Shown: piece after piece, positions 53,598 through 64,000 of the stretch
Position numbering within the stretch: the first letter of the stretch is position 1
How the letters are laid out: each line of letters begins with the position of its first letter
From: Nocardia camponoti
Lineage (GTDB): Bacteria; Actinomycetota; Actinomycetes; Mycobacteriales; Mycobacteriaceae
Assembly (NCBI RefSeq): GCF_014646135.1
Contig: NZ_BMMW01000003.1
Span: 345,025 to 409,024 of the forward strand
Direction of reading: 5' to 3'
DNA length: 64,000 bases
The notes under the pieces: generated by a model
Database searches by the model: none
Told to the model about the DNA's origin: nothing
The model's input: the letters and a program-made list of their open reading frames with translations, nothing else
Program-made: the position numbers and the translations under genes

Positions 53598-55652
53598 GTG
53601 GACCACGAACACGAGTACCGACCGGTCTATCAGACCAGTCTGGTTGACCCGGATGAGTTCTGGTCTACCGCAGCTCAGAGCATTGATTGGGACGTTGAAC
53701 CAACCCAGATTGTCGATACAACAGACAAGCGTTCGGCCCGCTGGTTCCCGGACGGTCGACTGAATACGAGCGTTAATGTCCTTGACCGTCACGTCGCGGC
53801 GGGGACTGTCGCCGAGGGTGGACGCGCCGATCAAGCAGCCTTGATATCGATCTCGGCTATGACCGGTGAAACCACCGTTTACACGTACGAAGAATTGCTT
53901 GCCGAGGTCGCGCGTTTCGCGGGCGCTATGCGTGATTTGGGCGTGACCACCGGCGATCGCGTCGTGATCTATCTGCCGATGATCGCCGAAGCAGTGATCG
54001 CCATGCTCGCGTGTGCTCGGATCGGCGCTGTTCACTCGGTGGTTTTCGGCGGATTCGCCCCGCCAGAATTGGCCGCGCGCATCGACGACGCGGAACCGGT
54101 CCTGATTATTACCGCGTCTGGTGGGCTCGAACCGACGCGTCGGGTTGAGTACCCGCCGATCGTGATGGCCGCGCTCGACCTCGCGGCGACCAACTCGGTC
54201 CGCACGGTCATCGTGAAGCAGCGCCCACAATTTCCCACGATCGAATTCCCAGCGCCGCAGCCCGCGACCGACGTTTTGCCGTCGTCGGAGCAGACCATCG
54301 CCGCGCGGTGGGTCGATTTCGATGCCGCGATCGCCAACGCCGAGCCGGCCGAGCCGGTGTCGCTCGCGGCGACCGATCCGCTCTACATCCTCTACACATC
54401 GGGCACGACGGGGAAGCCAAAGGGCGTCGTCCGCGACAACGGTGGTCACGCGGTCGCGCTCGACTGGTCGATGCGCAATGTTTACGACGTTGGCCCAGGT
54501 CAGGTGATGTGGGCGGCGTCGGATGTTGGCTGGGTCGTCGGCCACTCCTACATCGTTTATGGGCCGCTGCTCGTTGGCGCGACAACAATCCTTTACGAGG
54601 GCAAACCCGTCGGCACCCCAGACGCTGGCGCGTTTTGGCGCATCGTCGAAGAGCACGGCGTGCGCGTGTTGTTCACCGCGCCGACCGCGCTGCGTGCGAT
54701 TCGCCGCGCCGATCCCGAAGCCAGCTTCGCTAAGCGCGCCGACCTTTCGGGCATGCGCGCGCTGTTTTGCGCTGGCGAGCGCCTCGATCCCGCGACGTTC
54801 CAGTGGGCATCGGAAGTGCTGCTGGGCGACTACCCCGACATCCCCGTCATCGACCACTGGTGGCAGACCGAAACCGGTTGGCCGATCTGCGGTAATCCGC
54901 TTGGCCTGCAACAACTTCCGGTGAAATCGGGTTCGTCGTCGGTGCCGATTCCCGGTTATCGCCTGCGCGTGCTCGACGCGAACGGCAATCCGGTGCCCGC
55001 CGGTGTCGAGGGAAACATCGTCATCGGGCTGCCGCTCCCGCCCGGCGCGCTGACGGGCTTGTGGCGCGACCGCGACCGGTTCGTCGCGTCCTACCTTGCC
55101 GCGTTCCCCGGCCATTACCTCAGCGGCGACTCGGGCTATTTCGACGAGGACGGCTATCTTTTCGTGCTCGGTCGCAGCGATGACGTCATCAATATCGCAG
55201 GTCACCGCATTTCGACCGGCAGTATCGAAGCCGCGATCGCCGGGCACGACGCCATCGCCGAATGCGCTGTCGTTGGCGTCGCCGACGACATCAAGGGCAC
55301 GTTGCCGCTTGCGTATGTGGTGCTCAAGCAGGGCGTCGAGGTCGAACCCGACCAACTGCGTGCTGAGCTCATCGAACGGGTGCGCGGCCAGATCGGCGCG
55401 ATCGCGCCGCTGTCGGACGCGATCATCGTCACCGGACTGCCGAAAACCCGTTCCGGCAAGATTCTGCGCAAGACAATTCGGCAGCTCACCGCGGGTGAAC
55501 ACCCCGAAACGCCCGCGACAATCGAAGACCCATCGGTGCTCACCGCACTCGCCGACCGCATTCTCGCGCTCAGCAACCCGGGCCGTTTCGAAACGGAATC
55601 CGGCGCTGGTTCCGACGACGTCGCGACGACGCTTGGCACGCCGACGCCCTAG
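53598..55652 (+). CDS. Propionyl-/acetyl-CoA synthetase (AMP-forming)
   Basis: 684 residues, GTG start. ANL motifs are intact: YTSGTTGKPKGVV, WWQTETGWP, LSGDSGYFDEDGYLFVLGR and the C-terminal PKTRSGKILRK, whose lysine is the one silenced by acetylation in Acs enzymes. The N-terminal PDEFWSTAAQSIDW and the INIAGHRISTGSIE segment favour the propionyl-CoA synthetase (PrpE) branch over Acs. It activates short acids with ATP and CoA. The prrA start lies 27 bases downstream, so co-transcription with prrAB is possible. Confidence 0.9.
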   Translation: MDHEHEYRPVYQTSLVDPDEFWSTAAQSIDWDVEPTQIVDTTDKRSARWFPDGRLNTSVNVLDRHVAAGTVAEGGRADQAALISISAMTGETTVYTYEELLAEVARFAGAMRDLGVTTGDRVVIYLPMIAEAVIAMLACARIGAVHSVVFGGFAPPELAARIDDAEPVLIITASGGLEPTRRVEYPPIVMAALDLAATNSVRTVIVKQRPQFPTIEFPAPQPATDVLPSSEQTIAARWVDFDAAIANAEPAEPVSLAATDPLYILYTSGTTGKPKGVVRDNGGHAVALDWSMRNVYDVGPGQVMWAASDVGWVVGHSYIVYGPLLVGATTILYEGKPVGTPDAGAFWRIVEEHGVRVLFTAPTALRAIRRADPEASFAKRADLSGMRALFCAGERLDPATFQWASEVLLGDYPDIPVIDHWWQTETGWPICGNPLGLQQLPVKSGSSSVPIPGYRLRVLDANGNPVPAGVEGNIVIGLPLPPGALTGLWRDRDRFVASYLAAFPGHYLSGDSGYFDEDGYLFVLGRSDDVINIAGHRISTGSIEAAIAGHDAIAECAVVGVADDIKGTLPLAYVVLKQGVEVEPDQLRAELIERVRGQIGAIAPLSDAIIVTGLPKTRSGKILRKTIRQLTAGEHPETPATIEDPSVLTALADRILALSNPGRFETESGAGSDDVATTLGTPTP

Positions 55653-55679
55653 TCAGCGCGCGGCTCTAGGCTGGTCACC

Positions 55680-56393
55680 GTGAGCGAACGCACTGGTGAC
55701 TCTCCCCTTGTCCTCGTTGTCGATGACGACGAGGACGTGCTGACCTCGGTTGAACGCGGACTTCGCCTATCGGGCTTCGATGTCGCTGTCGCGCGCGATG
55801 GTGGTGCCGCGCTGCGCAGCGTGGCATCAACGAGCCCGGACGCGGTTGTGCTCGACATGAACATGCCCGTGCTCGACGGTGCTGGCGTCGTGACGGCGTT
55901 GCGCGCGATGGGCAATGACGTGCCGATTTGCGTGCTCAGCGCCCGCGCTTCCGTCGACGACCGCATCGCGGGGCTGGAGTCTGGCGCCGACGACTACCTG
56001 GTTAAACCGTTTGAATTGGCCGAGCTGGTTGCCCGGATTCGGGCGCTGCTGCGCCGCCGAACCGACTCGGCCGACCCTGCCGCGTCCGGCGATTTGATCA
56101 CCGTTGGACCACTGCGACTCGACGTCGCCGGGTATCGCGCACTGCTGCACGGCAACGAAATCGAACTAACCAAACGCGAATTCGAATTGCTCTCTACGTT
56201 GGCGCGCAATGCCGGGGTAGTGCTCACCCGCGAACGGCTGTTGGAATTGGTATGGGGTTACGATTTCATAGCTGATACGAATGTGGTTGATGTGTTTGTC
56301 GGTTATCTGCGACGCAAACTCGAAATTGACCAAACCCCACGCATTTTGCACACGATTCGCGGAGTGGGTTTCGTACTCCGGGAATCGAAATGA
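55680..56393 (+). CDS. prrA: Response regulator PrrA
   Basis: 237 residues, GTG start. The receiver domain (about 10-125) has the acidic DDDED cluster, the phospho-accepting Asp in [12 protein letters not shown], the Ser/Thr-Lys switch ([10 protein letters not shown] and YLVKPF). The OmpR-type winged helix (about 135-235) ends [18 protein letters not shown] and [11 protein letters not shown]. The sequence is close to M. tuberculosis PrrA as I recall it. Its stop overlaps the prrB start by four bases. Confidence 0.93.
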   Translation: MSERTGDSPLVLVVDDDEDVLTSVERGLRLSGFDVAVARDGGAALRSVASTSPDAVVLDMNMPVLDGAGVVTALRAMGNDVPICVLSARASVDDRIAGLESGADDYLVKPFELAELVARIRALLRRRTDSADPAASGDLITVGPLRLDVAGYRALLHGNEIELTKREFELLSTLARNAGVVLTRERLLELVWGYDFIADTNVVDVFVGYLRRKLEIDQTPRILHTIRGVGFVLRESK

Positions 56394-57751
56394 TGTTTCG
56401 TCGCTCGAAAAGTGGTCCGCGCCAATCTTTTTCGCTACGCACTCGCGTCGCGGGCGCGGCGGCGGCGGGTGCGATTGTGATCGTTACCATCGCGGCGTTC
56501 GTGAGTTTCCAAGCGATTGAACGCAATAACGTCACTCAAACCGATCAGCAGTTGGAAATCGCTTCGCGCATCGTGCTGATCGAGCCGGTGTTGGCGACGG
56601 GGTTCGTGAATCTCACCGGCCTGCAAAATACGATGGCGCTCACCGTGCGCGACAAAGGCCAAGTCACGGCGTCGAGTTCAACACAGTTGCCTGATTTGTC
56701 GCCTGGGTCGCGCACGATCGAGGTGAATGACGTGCCCTATCGGGTGCTCACGACCACCGAGAATCAGCCCGACGGGCGAACGGTTTCGCTTGGCATTCCA
56801 GCCGCTCAGGCGGCGAAAGCTACTGCCGAGCAGCAACGTTGGGTGTTGCTGGGTGCCGCGATCGCCGTCGCTGCCGCTGCCGCGCTTGGCTGGCTGCTTG
56901 CCGGGCGCGCTGTCCGGCCGATCGTGCGGCTCACCAAGCAGGTTTCCGAGCGCAGTTTGGTGCCCGACCCGGACAACCCCGCGACGCCGGTCGACGGGTC
57001 GGGTGTCGACGAGGCCGTCAAGCTCGCTGACGCGGTGAACACGATGCTCGCGCGGGTCGACCAGGCGCAAGCCGAAACCGCTGCCGCGTTGGAAACCGCG
57101 CGCGACTTCGCCGCCGTCTCAGCACACGAACTGCGTACGCCCCTCACGGCTTTGCGCACCGACCTTGAGGTCCTGCGCACGCTGCACCTCACCGACGAGC
57201 AGCGCAGCGAAATCCTCGCCGACCTCGCGCGCAACGAAACCCGTGTCGAGACAACGCTTTACGCGTTGGAGCGCCTGGCGCGTGGCGACCTAACCGCCGA
57301 AACCGATTATGTGCCAACCGATGTGGCTGACCTGTGCGACCAGTCCGCCCACGATGCGATGCGCCACAACCCGAGCCTGTCGGTCTCTATCGACACCGAT
57401 CCCGAGCTCGTCACACGGGGCCTGCCCGCCGGACTGCGCCTCGCTGTCGACAACGCGCTCACCAATTCGGTGCGACATGGTGGCGCGACGCAGGCGATTG
57501 TGTCCGCGCACCGAGTCGGCGACCGGTTCATCATCGCCATCGATGACAACGGACGCGGTCTCCCCGCCGACGAACGCGAGGCGGTGTTCCAGCGGTTCTT
57601 CCGGGGCAGTCGCGCGAGCAAGGGCGGTTCGGGCCTTGGCCTCGCGCTTGTTGCACAGCAGGCCCAATTACACGGCGGCACAGCATCTTTCGAAGACAGC
57701 ACGTTGGGCGGTGCGCGGCTGGTGATCAACCTGCCGCTGCGGCCAGTGTGA
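56390..57751 (+). CDS. prrB: Sensor histidine kinase PrrB
   Basis: 453 residues. A transmembrane helix near residues 20-42, a roughly 110-residue external sensor and a second helix (about 150-172) precede a HAMP region. The H-box is [18 protein letters not shown], the N-box [12 protein letters not shown], then DDNGRGLP and [13 protein letters not shown]. All catalytic boxes are intact. It would phosphorylate PrrA; in mycobacteria the pair is needed for adaptation inside macrophages and is essential in M. tuberculosis. Confidence 0.93.
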   Translation: MMFRRSKSGPRQSFSLRTRVAGAAAAGAIVIVTIAAFVSFQAIERNNVTQTDQQLEIASRIVLIEPVLATGFVNLTGLQNTMALTVRDKGQVTASSSTQLPDLSPGSRTIEVNDVPYRVLTTTENQPDGRTVSLGIPAAQAAKATAEQQRWVLLGAAIAVAAAAALGWLLAGRAVRPIVRLTKQVSERSLVPDPDNPATPVDGSGVDEAVKLADAVNTMLARVDQAQAETAAALETARDFAAVSAHELRTPLTALRTDLEVLRTLHLTDEQRSEILADLARNETRVETTLYALERLARGDLTAETDYVPTDVADLCDQSAHDAMRHNPSLSVSIDTDPELVTRGLPAGLRLAVDNALTNSVRHGGATQAIVSAHRVGDRFIIAIDDNGRGLPADEREAVFQRFFRGSRASKGGSGLGLALVAQQAQLHGGTASFEDSTLGGARLVINLPLRPV

Positions 57752-57755
57752 ACGC

Positions 57756-57791
57756 GAACGGCCCGCGGTCGTGCTGACCGCGGGCCCGTTC
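57756..57791. terminator. Terminator between prrB and an exported-protein gene
   Basis: GAACGGCCCGCGGTC, loop GTGCT, GACCGCGGGCCCGTTC: a 15-bp GC-rich stem with one bulged base. It sits five bases after the prrB stop and before the end of the converging gene. Confidence 0.8.
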
Positions 57792-57803
57792 ACAAGCAGT
57801 TCG

Positions 57804-58457
57804 TTACGGCAGCACCTGGGGCACCAGGTCCGGGCGAACCAGCCCGACGAACGCGCCGATCATCGCCCACCACAGGCCAGCCGAGAGGCCGAGCACCGGC
57901 AGGCAGGCGAGGTAGCCGACGATGAACGCCGCGAGCGACGGCAGGCAGATGATCGCGGCCAGGATGACGCCGAAGGTCGCCCCAGCGGCGGCGCCGTTGG
58001 GAACGGGGTCATGGTTGGCCGCGTCCGGGTTGGTCGCGATGTTCTTGAGCTCGGCCTCGGTGTCAGCGGAGAACACCGGGGCGAGCTGGATGCTCTTGGC
58101 GTCATCAGCAACGACAGCCGCGAACGAGATGGTGTTGCCGCCAACCGTCGGGACGGCGAGCGGAACCTCAGCGACAGTCGCGCCAGCGGCGGAGATGACG
58201 CGCGCCTTGGTCGCGTTCGGCTCGATGACGAAGGTGCCGTTGTCGACCGACGCGCTGATCAGGCGCAAATCGGGGGAGACCGAGGTCTTGAAGCCGACCC
58301 CGTTGTCGACCCCGGTCGACGAGAGTCCGGCGGCAATCTTCGACTGATCAACGACATCGGCGGCGGCGGTGCCCGTGGTGACGAGGCTCGTCGCGACGGC
58401 AAGCGGCAGTGCGGCGATAGCAATGCGACGGCTGGTCGCGATGGTGCGGTTAAACAT
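57804..58457 (-). CDS. Exported protein with glycine-rich hydrophobic C-terminus (paralog 2)
   Basis: 217 residues from ATG at 58457 (FNRTIATSRRIAIAALPLAV, a twin-Arg-containing signal peptide with cleavage near TAAA). The body has GVGFKTSVSPDLRLISASVD and GGNTISFAAVVADD; the C-terminal third is Ala/Ile/Leu-rich (FGVILAAIICLPSLAAFIVG) and ends RPDLVPQVLP. The same plan and the same PQVLP end occur in paralog 3. The family is restricted, as far as I recall, to Nocardia/Rhodococcus-type genomes and has no known function. Confidence 0.78.
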   Translation of the reverse strand: MFNRTIATSRRIAIAALPLAVATSLVTTGTAAADVVDQSKIAAGLSSTGVDNGVGFKTSVSPDLRLISASVDNGTFVIEPNATKARVISAAGATVAEVPLAVPTVGGNTISFAAVVADDAKSIQLAPVFSADTEAELKNIATNPDAANHDPVPNGAAAGATFGVILAAIICLPSLAAFIVGYLACLPVLGLSAGLWWAMIGAFVGLVRPDLVPQVLP

Positions 58458-58668
58458 GGTGATGACAAACCCCCAGATGGGAAACAAGATCAAGTACCGG
58501 GAATTTGTACCAAACAGGACAGAATACGTCAAAGCTACTGCGGCGCAACGAGATACCCCGTATTGTCAATAAATCGTCAACTATGCGTCACCACACGCAA
58601 TACCCTTCCTCACTGAACTCTCAGACCTCTCCCAGTGCCCAGCCCATTTAGGGCGTTACGGTCGGGGC

Positions 58669-59841
58669 GTGATCGTTACTCGTGCCCGCGTGGCCATGCT
58701 TGTCGCCACGACGCTCGTTGTCGGTGCCGCTGGGTTCGGGCTTAGTGCTTGTTCTTCCTCCTCTGCTGATTCACCGACCGGGTTCGCGCTGGTCAACGCC
58801 GATTCCGGGCCAACCGGCGAACGGGTTGCCAAGGCCGTGCAGGACGCGGGCGGCTACGAGTGGACCGTCGCCAAGCCCGGCGAGGTCGACCCGGCGAACT
58901 TCGCCGCCGTGATCACGCTGCCCGCCGACCTCACCTCCTCGATGGCCACGCTGGCGACAGCCGACCCGAAACGCGCGAAGGTGACGGTCGCGTCGCACGC
59001 CGGTGCCGACGAGGCGGTCGTGAACGGTGCCGTCGACGTGGTGACGCACCGCATCGGCGCATCCGGTGTCGACGCCGCGCTAGCCGCCGTTTCCCAGGCA
59101 CGCAACCAGATGACGTCGGTGCAGTTCACCGCCCAGTTGCTGAACGCGGGCGTGTCAGCGGCTGCCGACGGTGCCAACCAGTTCAGCGGAGGCGCGCAGC
59201 AGATGCTCGGCTTCCTGAATTACGCGAAGCAGGGCGCTGGCGAACTCACCTCGGCGATCGACCTGCTCAACCAGACGGTCGACGGTGCGACCAAGCAGGC
59301 AACCCAGCTCGCTGACGCGCTCAGTGCGACGGGCGTGACTGTCGCGGGTGTGCAGAAGAGCGCTGCCGCGCTCGGTACGGGTCTCGACCAGATCCTCCCC
59401 CTTCTTCGTGGACTCCCCTTCGCCAACGACCCGCAGCTCGCCGACATCATCACCAAACTTGACTCGCTCAAAACCGTCTCCGCGCAGGCTGGCACCCAGC
59501 TCGACGGCCTGAGCGAACTGACCGGTGCCGCGGTCGACCCCAACACCGACCTCGGCACGTTGCTGCGGACGGTGGTAACCCGCTTGACGAGCGCCCGCGC
59601 CCAGCTCGCACAGGGTGCGGAACTGGCCAAGGGGTTGCCTGCCCTCGCGGATCAGGGTGGGACGCAACTCCTTTCGGCCGTTGAGCAACTGACCGGCGGC
59701 GTTGGCGCACTGCAGAACATCGTTGGCAATCTGAGCAACCAGACGAACCAGGCCCTAGCCGCACTGCCCCAACGCGGCGCGGCTCAGCAATCGGCTCTAG
59801 CACTGGCTTTGACCGACCCGGTTGAGGTTGTGCGCGAATAA
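58669..59841 (+). CDS. Lipoprotein with YhgE/Pip-like coil repeats
   Basis: 390 residues, GTG start. The signal peptide ends in a lipobox (FGLSAC, Cys near residue 28). The first part (SPTGFALVNADSGPTGERVA) resembles the extracytoplasmic start of YhgE/Pip proteins; the rest is helical with LxxG spacing (GANQFSGGAQQMLGFLNYA, GAGELTSAIDLLNQTVDGA, GLDQILPLLRGLP). No membrane helices follow, unlike full YhgE proteins. It is probably an envelope-anchored coiled protein of unknown role. It is divergent from exported paralog 2 and convergent with paralog 3. Confidence 0.8.
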   Translation: MIVTRARVAMLVATTLVVGAAGFGLSACSSSSADSPTGFALVNADSGPTGERVAKAVQDAGGYEWTVAKPGEVDPANFAAVITLPADLTSSMATLATADPKRAKVTVASHAGADEAVVNGAVDVVTHRIGASGVDAALAAVSQARNQMTSVQFTAQLLNAGVSAAADGANQFSGGAQQMLGFLNYAKQGAGELTSAIDLLNQTVDGATKQATQLADALSATGVTVAGVQKSAAALGTGLDQILPLLRGLPFANDPQLADIITKLDSLKTVSAQAGTQLDGLSELTGAAVDPNTDLGTLLRTVVTRLTSARAQLAQGAELAKGLPALADQGGTQLLSAVEQLTGGVGALQNIVGNLSNQTNQALAALPQRGAAQQSALALALTDPVEVVRE

Positions 59842-59954
59842 GTTTCACTGATTGGGCGGCATCCCAACGTGATGCGGCCACCAGCTCCCACCCTGGCTGA
59901 GTCGGTCGGCGAGTACTGCTCAATTCAGCGCCCCCGCAACCATTTTGGTCGGTA

Positions 59955-59980
59955 CGCCCGCGCTACCAACAGCGCGGGCG
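59955..59980. terminator. Hairpin terminator between convergent genes
   Basis: Perfect 10-bp arms CGCCCGCGCT and AGCGCGGGCG with a 6-base loop between the lipoprotein gene and exported paralog 3. Confidence 0.75.
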
Positions 59981-59991
59981 AATCCCCTACC

Positions 59992-60600
59992 TCAGGGCAG
60001 CACCTGCGGAATCACATCCGGCGCAACCGCACCAACCACCGCGCCAATCAACGCACCGAACAGCGCGTTCGTGAGCACGCCAATCGCCGCGCACGGCAAG
60101 TACCCGATGATGAACGCCGCCAGCGCGGGCAAGCACAGCACCGCGCCGACGATCGCGCCAACGCCAGCGCCTGCCGCCGCGCCGTTATGGATCGGGTCGG
60201 AGTCCTGTGAGCCGGGAACCGTTGCGATAGTTCGCAATTCATCGGCTGCCGGCTTAGCGACCTGCGGCGTGATCGTGATGCCACGCCCGCCTTCGGCGAT
60301 GGCCGTCGCGAAGGTGATCGTGTTGCCCCCCGCTGTCGCGAACGAGGCAGGGATCGTGGTGATCGCTGCCCCCGTTGGCGATTCGAGAACAATCCCGCCC
60401 TCGGGCGAAGCGACGAACCGGCCGCTGTCGACCGACGCCGACACCGTCTTCAGATCGGGTGCCACTTCGGTGCGGTACCCAACACCTTCGGCCGTCCCCG
60501 CGCTCCCCAACCCAGCCGCGTACCGCACCGCCTGGTCATCGTTAGCGCTCGCATTCCCCGCGCCAACGAGCCCAACCGCAACCACGATGGGCAATGCCAC
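59992..60600 (-). CDS. Exported protein with glycine-rich hydrophobic C-terminus (paralog 3)
   Basis: 202 residues from GTG at 60600, with GGGAGGGA about 13 bases upstream. It starts directly in a hydrophobic stretch (ALPIVVAVGLVGAGNASA) without a basic region. A neighbouring frame just upstream encodes MTVSLIRFTRGSRRIA, which looks like the missing n-region, so a small frameshift is possible. The rest matches paralog 2: GVGYRTEVAPDLKTVSASVD, GGNTITFATAIAEGG and the end PDVIPQVLP. Function is unknown. Confidence 0.75.
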   Translation of the reverse strand: MALPIVVAVGLVGAGNASANDDQAVRYAAGLGSAGTAEGVGYRTEVAPDLKTVSASVDSGRFVASPEGGIVLESPTGAAITTIPASFATAGGNTITFATAIAEGGRGITITPQVAKPAADELRTIATVPGSQDSDPIHNGAAAGAGVGAIVGAVLCLPALAAFIIGYLPCAAIGVLTNALFGALIGAVVGAVAPDVIPQVLP

Positions 60601-60862
60601 CGCGACCGAGCGCTCCCTCCCGAAACCCCCTGGGCAATGCGTCGACTCCCCCGGGTGAATCGAATCAAACTCACTGTCATGGACGAAGCATTCATATCCG
60701 ATGACCGGCCCTTATAGCAAACAGATACAACCGGTTTGGTGAGGCGCGCCGAACGACACGAATAACTTCCCCACTTCGACTCACAAAAACCAAGTGACCG
60801 GATTGGTTTGCGCGAACGGAACGGGGCCGCAGCCACCCAGCTATCACCAGGCAGCCAAACGT

Positions 60863-60900
60863 CAACGGGCCCGCACTCTTCGAAGAGTGCGGGCCCGTTG
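60863..60900. terminator. Perfect 38-bp palindrome (terminator) after the FKBP gene
   Basis: CAACGGGCCCGCACTCTT, central CG, and its exact complement form an uninterrupted 38-bp palindrome 12 bases past the FKBP stop. It would fold into a very stable hairpin on the transcript. Confidence 0.8.
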
Positions 60901-60912
60901 AAAGAACCAAAC

Positions 60913-61272
60913 TTACTTGGCGTCCAGCAGATCGATCACGAAGACCAGCGTCTTGCCCGAAAGCGGATGGCCGGCGCCAGCGGCGCCGTAAGCCAGCTCC
61001 GGCGGGATGGTGAGCTGACGGCGACCGCCAACCTTCATCCCCGGAATGCCTTCCTGCCAGCCCTGGATCAGGCCACGCAGCGGGAAGGTGATGGACTCGC
61101 CACGGTCCCACGACGCGTCGAACTGCTCGCCGCTGTCGAATTCAACGCCAACGTAATGCACCTCAACGGTGCCGCCGGGTACTGCTTCCTTGCCGTCGCC
61201 CTCAATGAGGTCGGTGATCACGAGCTCGGTGGGCGCGGGGCCCTCCTGGAATTCGATCTCCGGCTTGGTCAT
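60913..61272 (-). CDS. FKBP-type peptidyl-prolyl cis-trans isomerase
   Basis: 119 residues from ATG at 61272. The FKBP fold is complete: VEVHYVGVEFDSGEQFDASW, FPLRGLIQGWQEGIPGMKVGG, RRQLTIPPELAYGAAGAG and LVFVIDLLD. Active-site residues Tyr, Asp, Trp and the late Tyr are present. No signal peptide, so it acts in the cytosol on proline bonds during folding. It is about 42 bases downstream of citrate synthase and probably in one transcript. Confidence 0.95.
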   Translation of the reverse strand: MTKPEIEFQEGPAPTELVITDLIEGDGKEAVPGGTVEVHYVGVEFDSGEQFDASWDRGESITFPLRGLIQGWQEGIPGMKVGGRRQLTIPPELAYGAAGAGHPLSGKTLVFVIDLLDAK

Positions 61273-61314
61273 ATGCACTATCCCCTTCGATAGGTCTTGG
61301 CAGTTAGCGAGCGA

Positions 61315-62628
<1,314 letters not shown>

Positions 62629-62923
62629 GGAAGGATCCCTCTCAGGCTAGTTGAGATTCTCGCCGAGCCCTGAAACCCGGCGCGTAACCGTAGGCCCCGA
62701 TGCGGTCGGCATACGGTGCGCTTGCGCTAACGCTAGCGCTAGTCGCGGCGATATGAGCAATCAGGGTTGCCCTCTGCCGTCCTCACACCCGCCGGTGGCC
62801 TCGGTGAGGTTGCGGTAACTGGTCGCGCCGCAGGTCACGCCATCGATCATCCCATCGCATCGCCCTCCTGCCACACTTTGTCGCCGAGCATTGGTTGATT
62901 CGCGTAATTCGGTGTCGCACAAG
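62629..62923. other. Intergenic region upstream of gltA
   Basis: About 295 bases between gltA and the MFS gene, both on the minus strand. It should hold the gltA promoter. A GCTAACGCTAGCGCTAG stretch with palindromic parts lies near 62730; no gene was seen. Confidence 0.5.
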
Positions 62924-64000
62924 CTATTTCACTACCGGTTCCGACTGGGCACGCGTCGTCATGCGATACCGCACGAACGCTGGGAACGCGAGCGCCGCGA
63001 TCACAACGCCGATGACAACGAGGACACCGCCACCTGCCGCCGCAACAGCGGTACCCAGGCTCGCGGCGGCAAAACCGTGGGCAACATCACCGACGCGCGG
63101 ACCGCCAGCGACGACGACGATAAAGACCCCTTGCAAACGCCCTCGCATCTCGTCGGTGGACACCGTCAGCAGCATCGAGGTTCGGAACGCCGACGACACC
63201 ATGTCGACCGCCCCGCCGAACGCGAGGAACCCGACCGCGATCCACAACCACACGCCAAGTCCGAACACGTGCCCGGCAAAGCCAACGGCCAAACCGAACC
63301 CGACCATCGCGAGCCCCCACAGCACGATGCACACGATCACCGCGAGGCCCTGGCGCCGGATGCGCGGCACCCAACCCGAGAAAACACCACCGAGCACCGC
63401 GCCCGCCGAGATCGCCGCGAAAAGCAGGCCAAGCGCGAAACCGCCGCCCGCGGGGTCACCGAAGGTGTCGTGGGCGATCTGCGGGAAAAGCGCGCGCGGC
63501 ATGCCGAAGACCATCGCGATGATGTCGACGACGAACGACGCGAGCAGGACGCGTTGGCCGGTGAGGTAGCGGAAGCCGTCGATCACCGAGCGCAGGCCAG
63601 CGCCGCGTTTTTCGCCGGTCGGCGGGAGTGCCGGGAGTCGCCAGACGGCCCACAGCGTCGCGAGCAGGGCGATCGAATCGATGAGATAGAGCATCGGCAA
63701 CCCGATGACCGGGATGAGCATGCCAGCGAGCACTGGTCCGGCGATCATGCCGACGTTCTGCACGGTCATCGCGAGCGAACTGGCCGCCGCGATCTGTTCG
63801 GGCGGAATGAGTCGGGCGATCGCGGCGCTGCGCGTTGGCTGATTGACGGCGAAAAATGCCTGTTGAACAGCGAAGAGTCCGAGCACGAGCCACACGTTGT
63901 TCACGCCGAGCGCGGCCTGAATCCAAAACGCGACGGCGGTGATGCCCGTGCCTGCGGTGGTGACGACGAGCAGCCAGCGTCGATCGAGCGCGTCGGCAAG
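62924..64000 (-). CDS. MFS transporter (EntS-like exporter family), partial at right edge
   Basis: About 359 codons are in the window; the frame is open to base 64000 and the start lies outside. The visible N-terminal part contains LADALDRRWLLVVTTAGTG, the loop 2-3 motif of the family, then FFAVNQPTRSAAIARLIPPE and AASSLAMTVQNVGMIAGPVL, typical of the enterobactin-exporter-like MFS group. About nine to ten hydrophobic helices follow. It exports a small molecule by proton antiport; the substrate is unknown. Confidence 0.85.
   Translation of the reverse strand, partial: LADALDRRWLLVVTTAGTGITAVAFWIQAALGVNNVWLVLGLFAVQQAFFAVNQPTRSAAIARLIPPEQIAAASSLAMTVQNVGMIAGPVLAGMLIPVIGLPMLYLIDSIALLATLWAVWRLPALPPTGEKRGAGLRSVIDGFRYLTGQRVLLASFVVDIIAMVFGMPRALFPQIAHDTFGDPAGGGFALGLLFAAISAGAVLGGVFSGWVPRIRRQGLAVIVCIVLWGLAMVGFGLAVGFAGHVFGLGVWLWIAVGFLAFGGAVDMVSSAFRTSMLLTVSTDEMRGRLQGVFIVVVAGGPRVGDVAHGFAAASLGTAVAAAGGGVLVVIGVVIAALAFPAFVRYRMTTRAQSEPVVK

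Overview
The window is GC-rich, densely coded DNA from an actinobacterium. The gene content points to the order Mycobacteriales: a PrrA/PrrB-type two-component pair, an AccD3-like carboxyltransferase next to EchA6-like and metallo-hydrolase genes, a three-domain LigD, Rv0909/MT0933-type small helical proteins, a conservon (histidine kinase, roadblock, DUF742, GTPase) and a fused ECF transporter gene like Rv2326c/Rv2325c. The gene order around 43-63 kb resembles the M. tuberculosis Rv0896-Rv0906 region. I cannot name the genus.

Layout. (1) 1-13.3 kb, minus strand: two consecutive, very large NRPS-like genes (the second leaves the window). They carry adenylation and condensation domains, several truncated or stripped of core residues, joined by long low-complexity linkers, with no recognisable carrier (PCP) domain in about 4,400 codons. 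This is the most unusual object in the window. (2) 13.4-20 kb: M23 peptidase, nitronate monooxygenase, an SCO5389-family protein, divergent acyl-CoA ligase and acyl-CoA dehydrogenase, a membrane protein, and tRNA-Arg(CCT). (3) 20-25.6 kb: a scarred accessory zone with duplicated tRNA 3' ends, two copies of a 75-bp palindrome-ended element, decayed gene remnants, flavin reductase, saccharopine-dehydrogenase-like protein, GNAT acetyltransferase and an MFS transporter whose end is formed by the repeat. (4) 25.8-36.3 kb: Uma2 protein, Ser/Thr kinase, HspR-like regulator divergent from an Hsp20 gene with a CIRCE operator, OGG-fold protein, secreted lipase, Fic protein with an operator cluster, GAP-family protein, and a cAMP set (class III cyclase, RluA-type synthase, calcineurin-like phosphodiesterase). 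(5) 36.5-45.5 kb: ECF transporter, exported and membrane proteins, LigD flanked by two antitoxin-like genes, metallo-hydrolase and enoyl-CoA hydratase. (6) 45.5-57.8 kb: aldo/keto reductase, AccD3-like carboxyltransferase, the conservon with a Gln-Arg-rich repeat tail on its kinase, a propionyl/acetyl-CoA synthetase, and PrrA-PrrB. (7) 57.8-64 kb: two exported paralogs flanking a lipoprotein, FKBP isomerase, citrate synthase, and a partial MFS exporter at the right edge.

Functional themes are acyl-CoA metabolism (ligase, dehydrogenase, hydratase, carboxyltransferase, short-chain acyl-CoA synthetase, citrate synthase), signalling (STPK, PrrAB, conservon, cAMP), stress response (HspR, Hsp20, LigD) and cell envelope. 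No rRNA, CRISPR array, intact insertion sequence or replication origin was seen.
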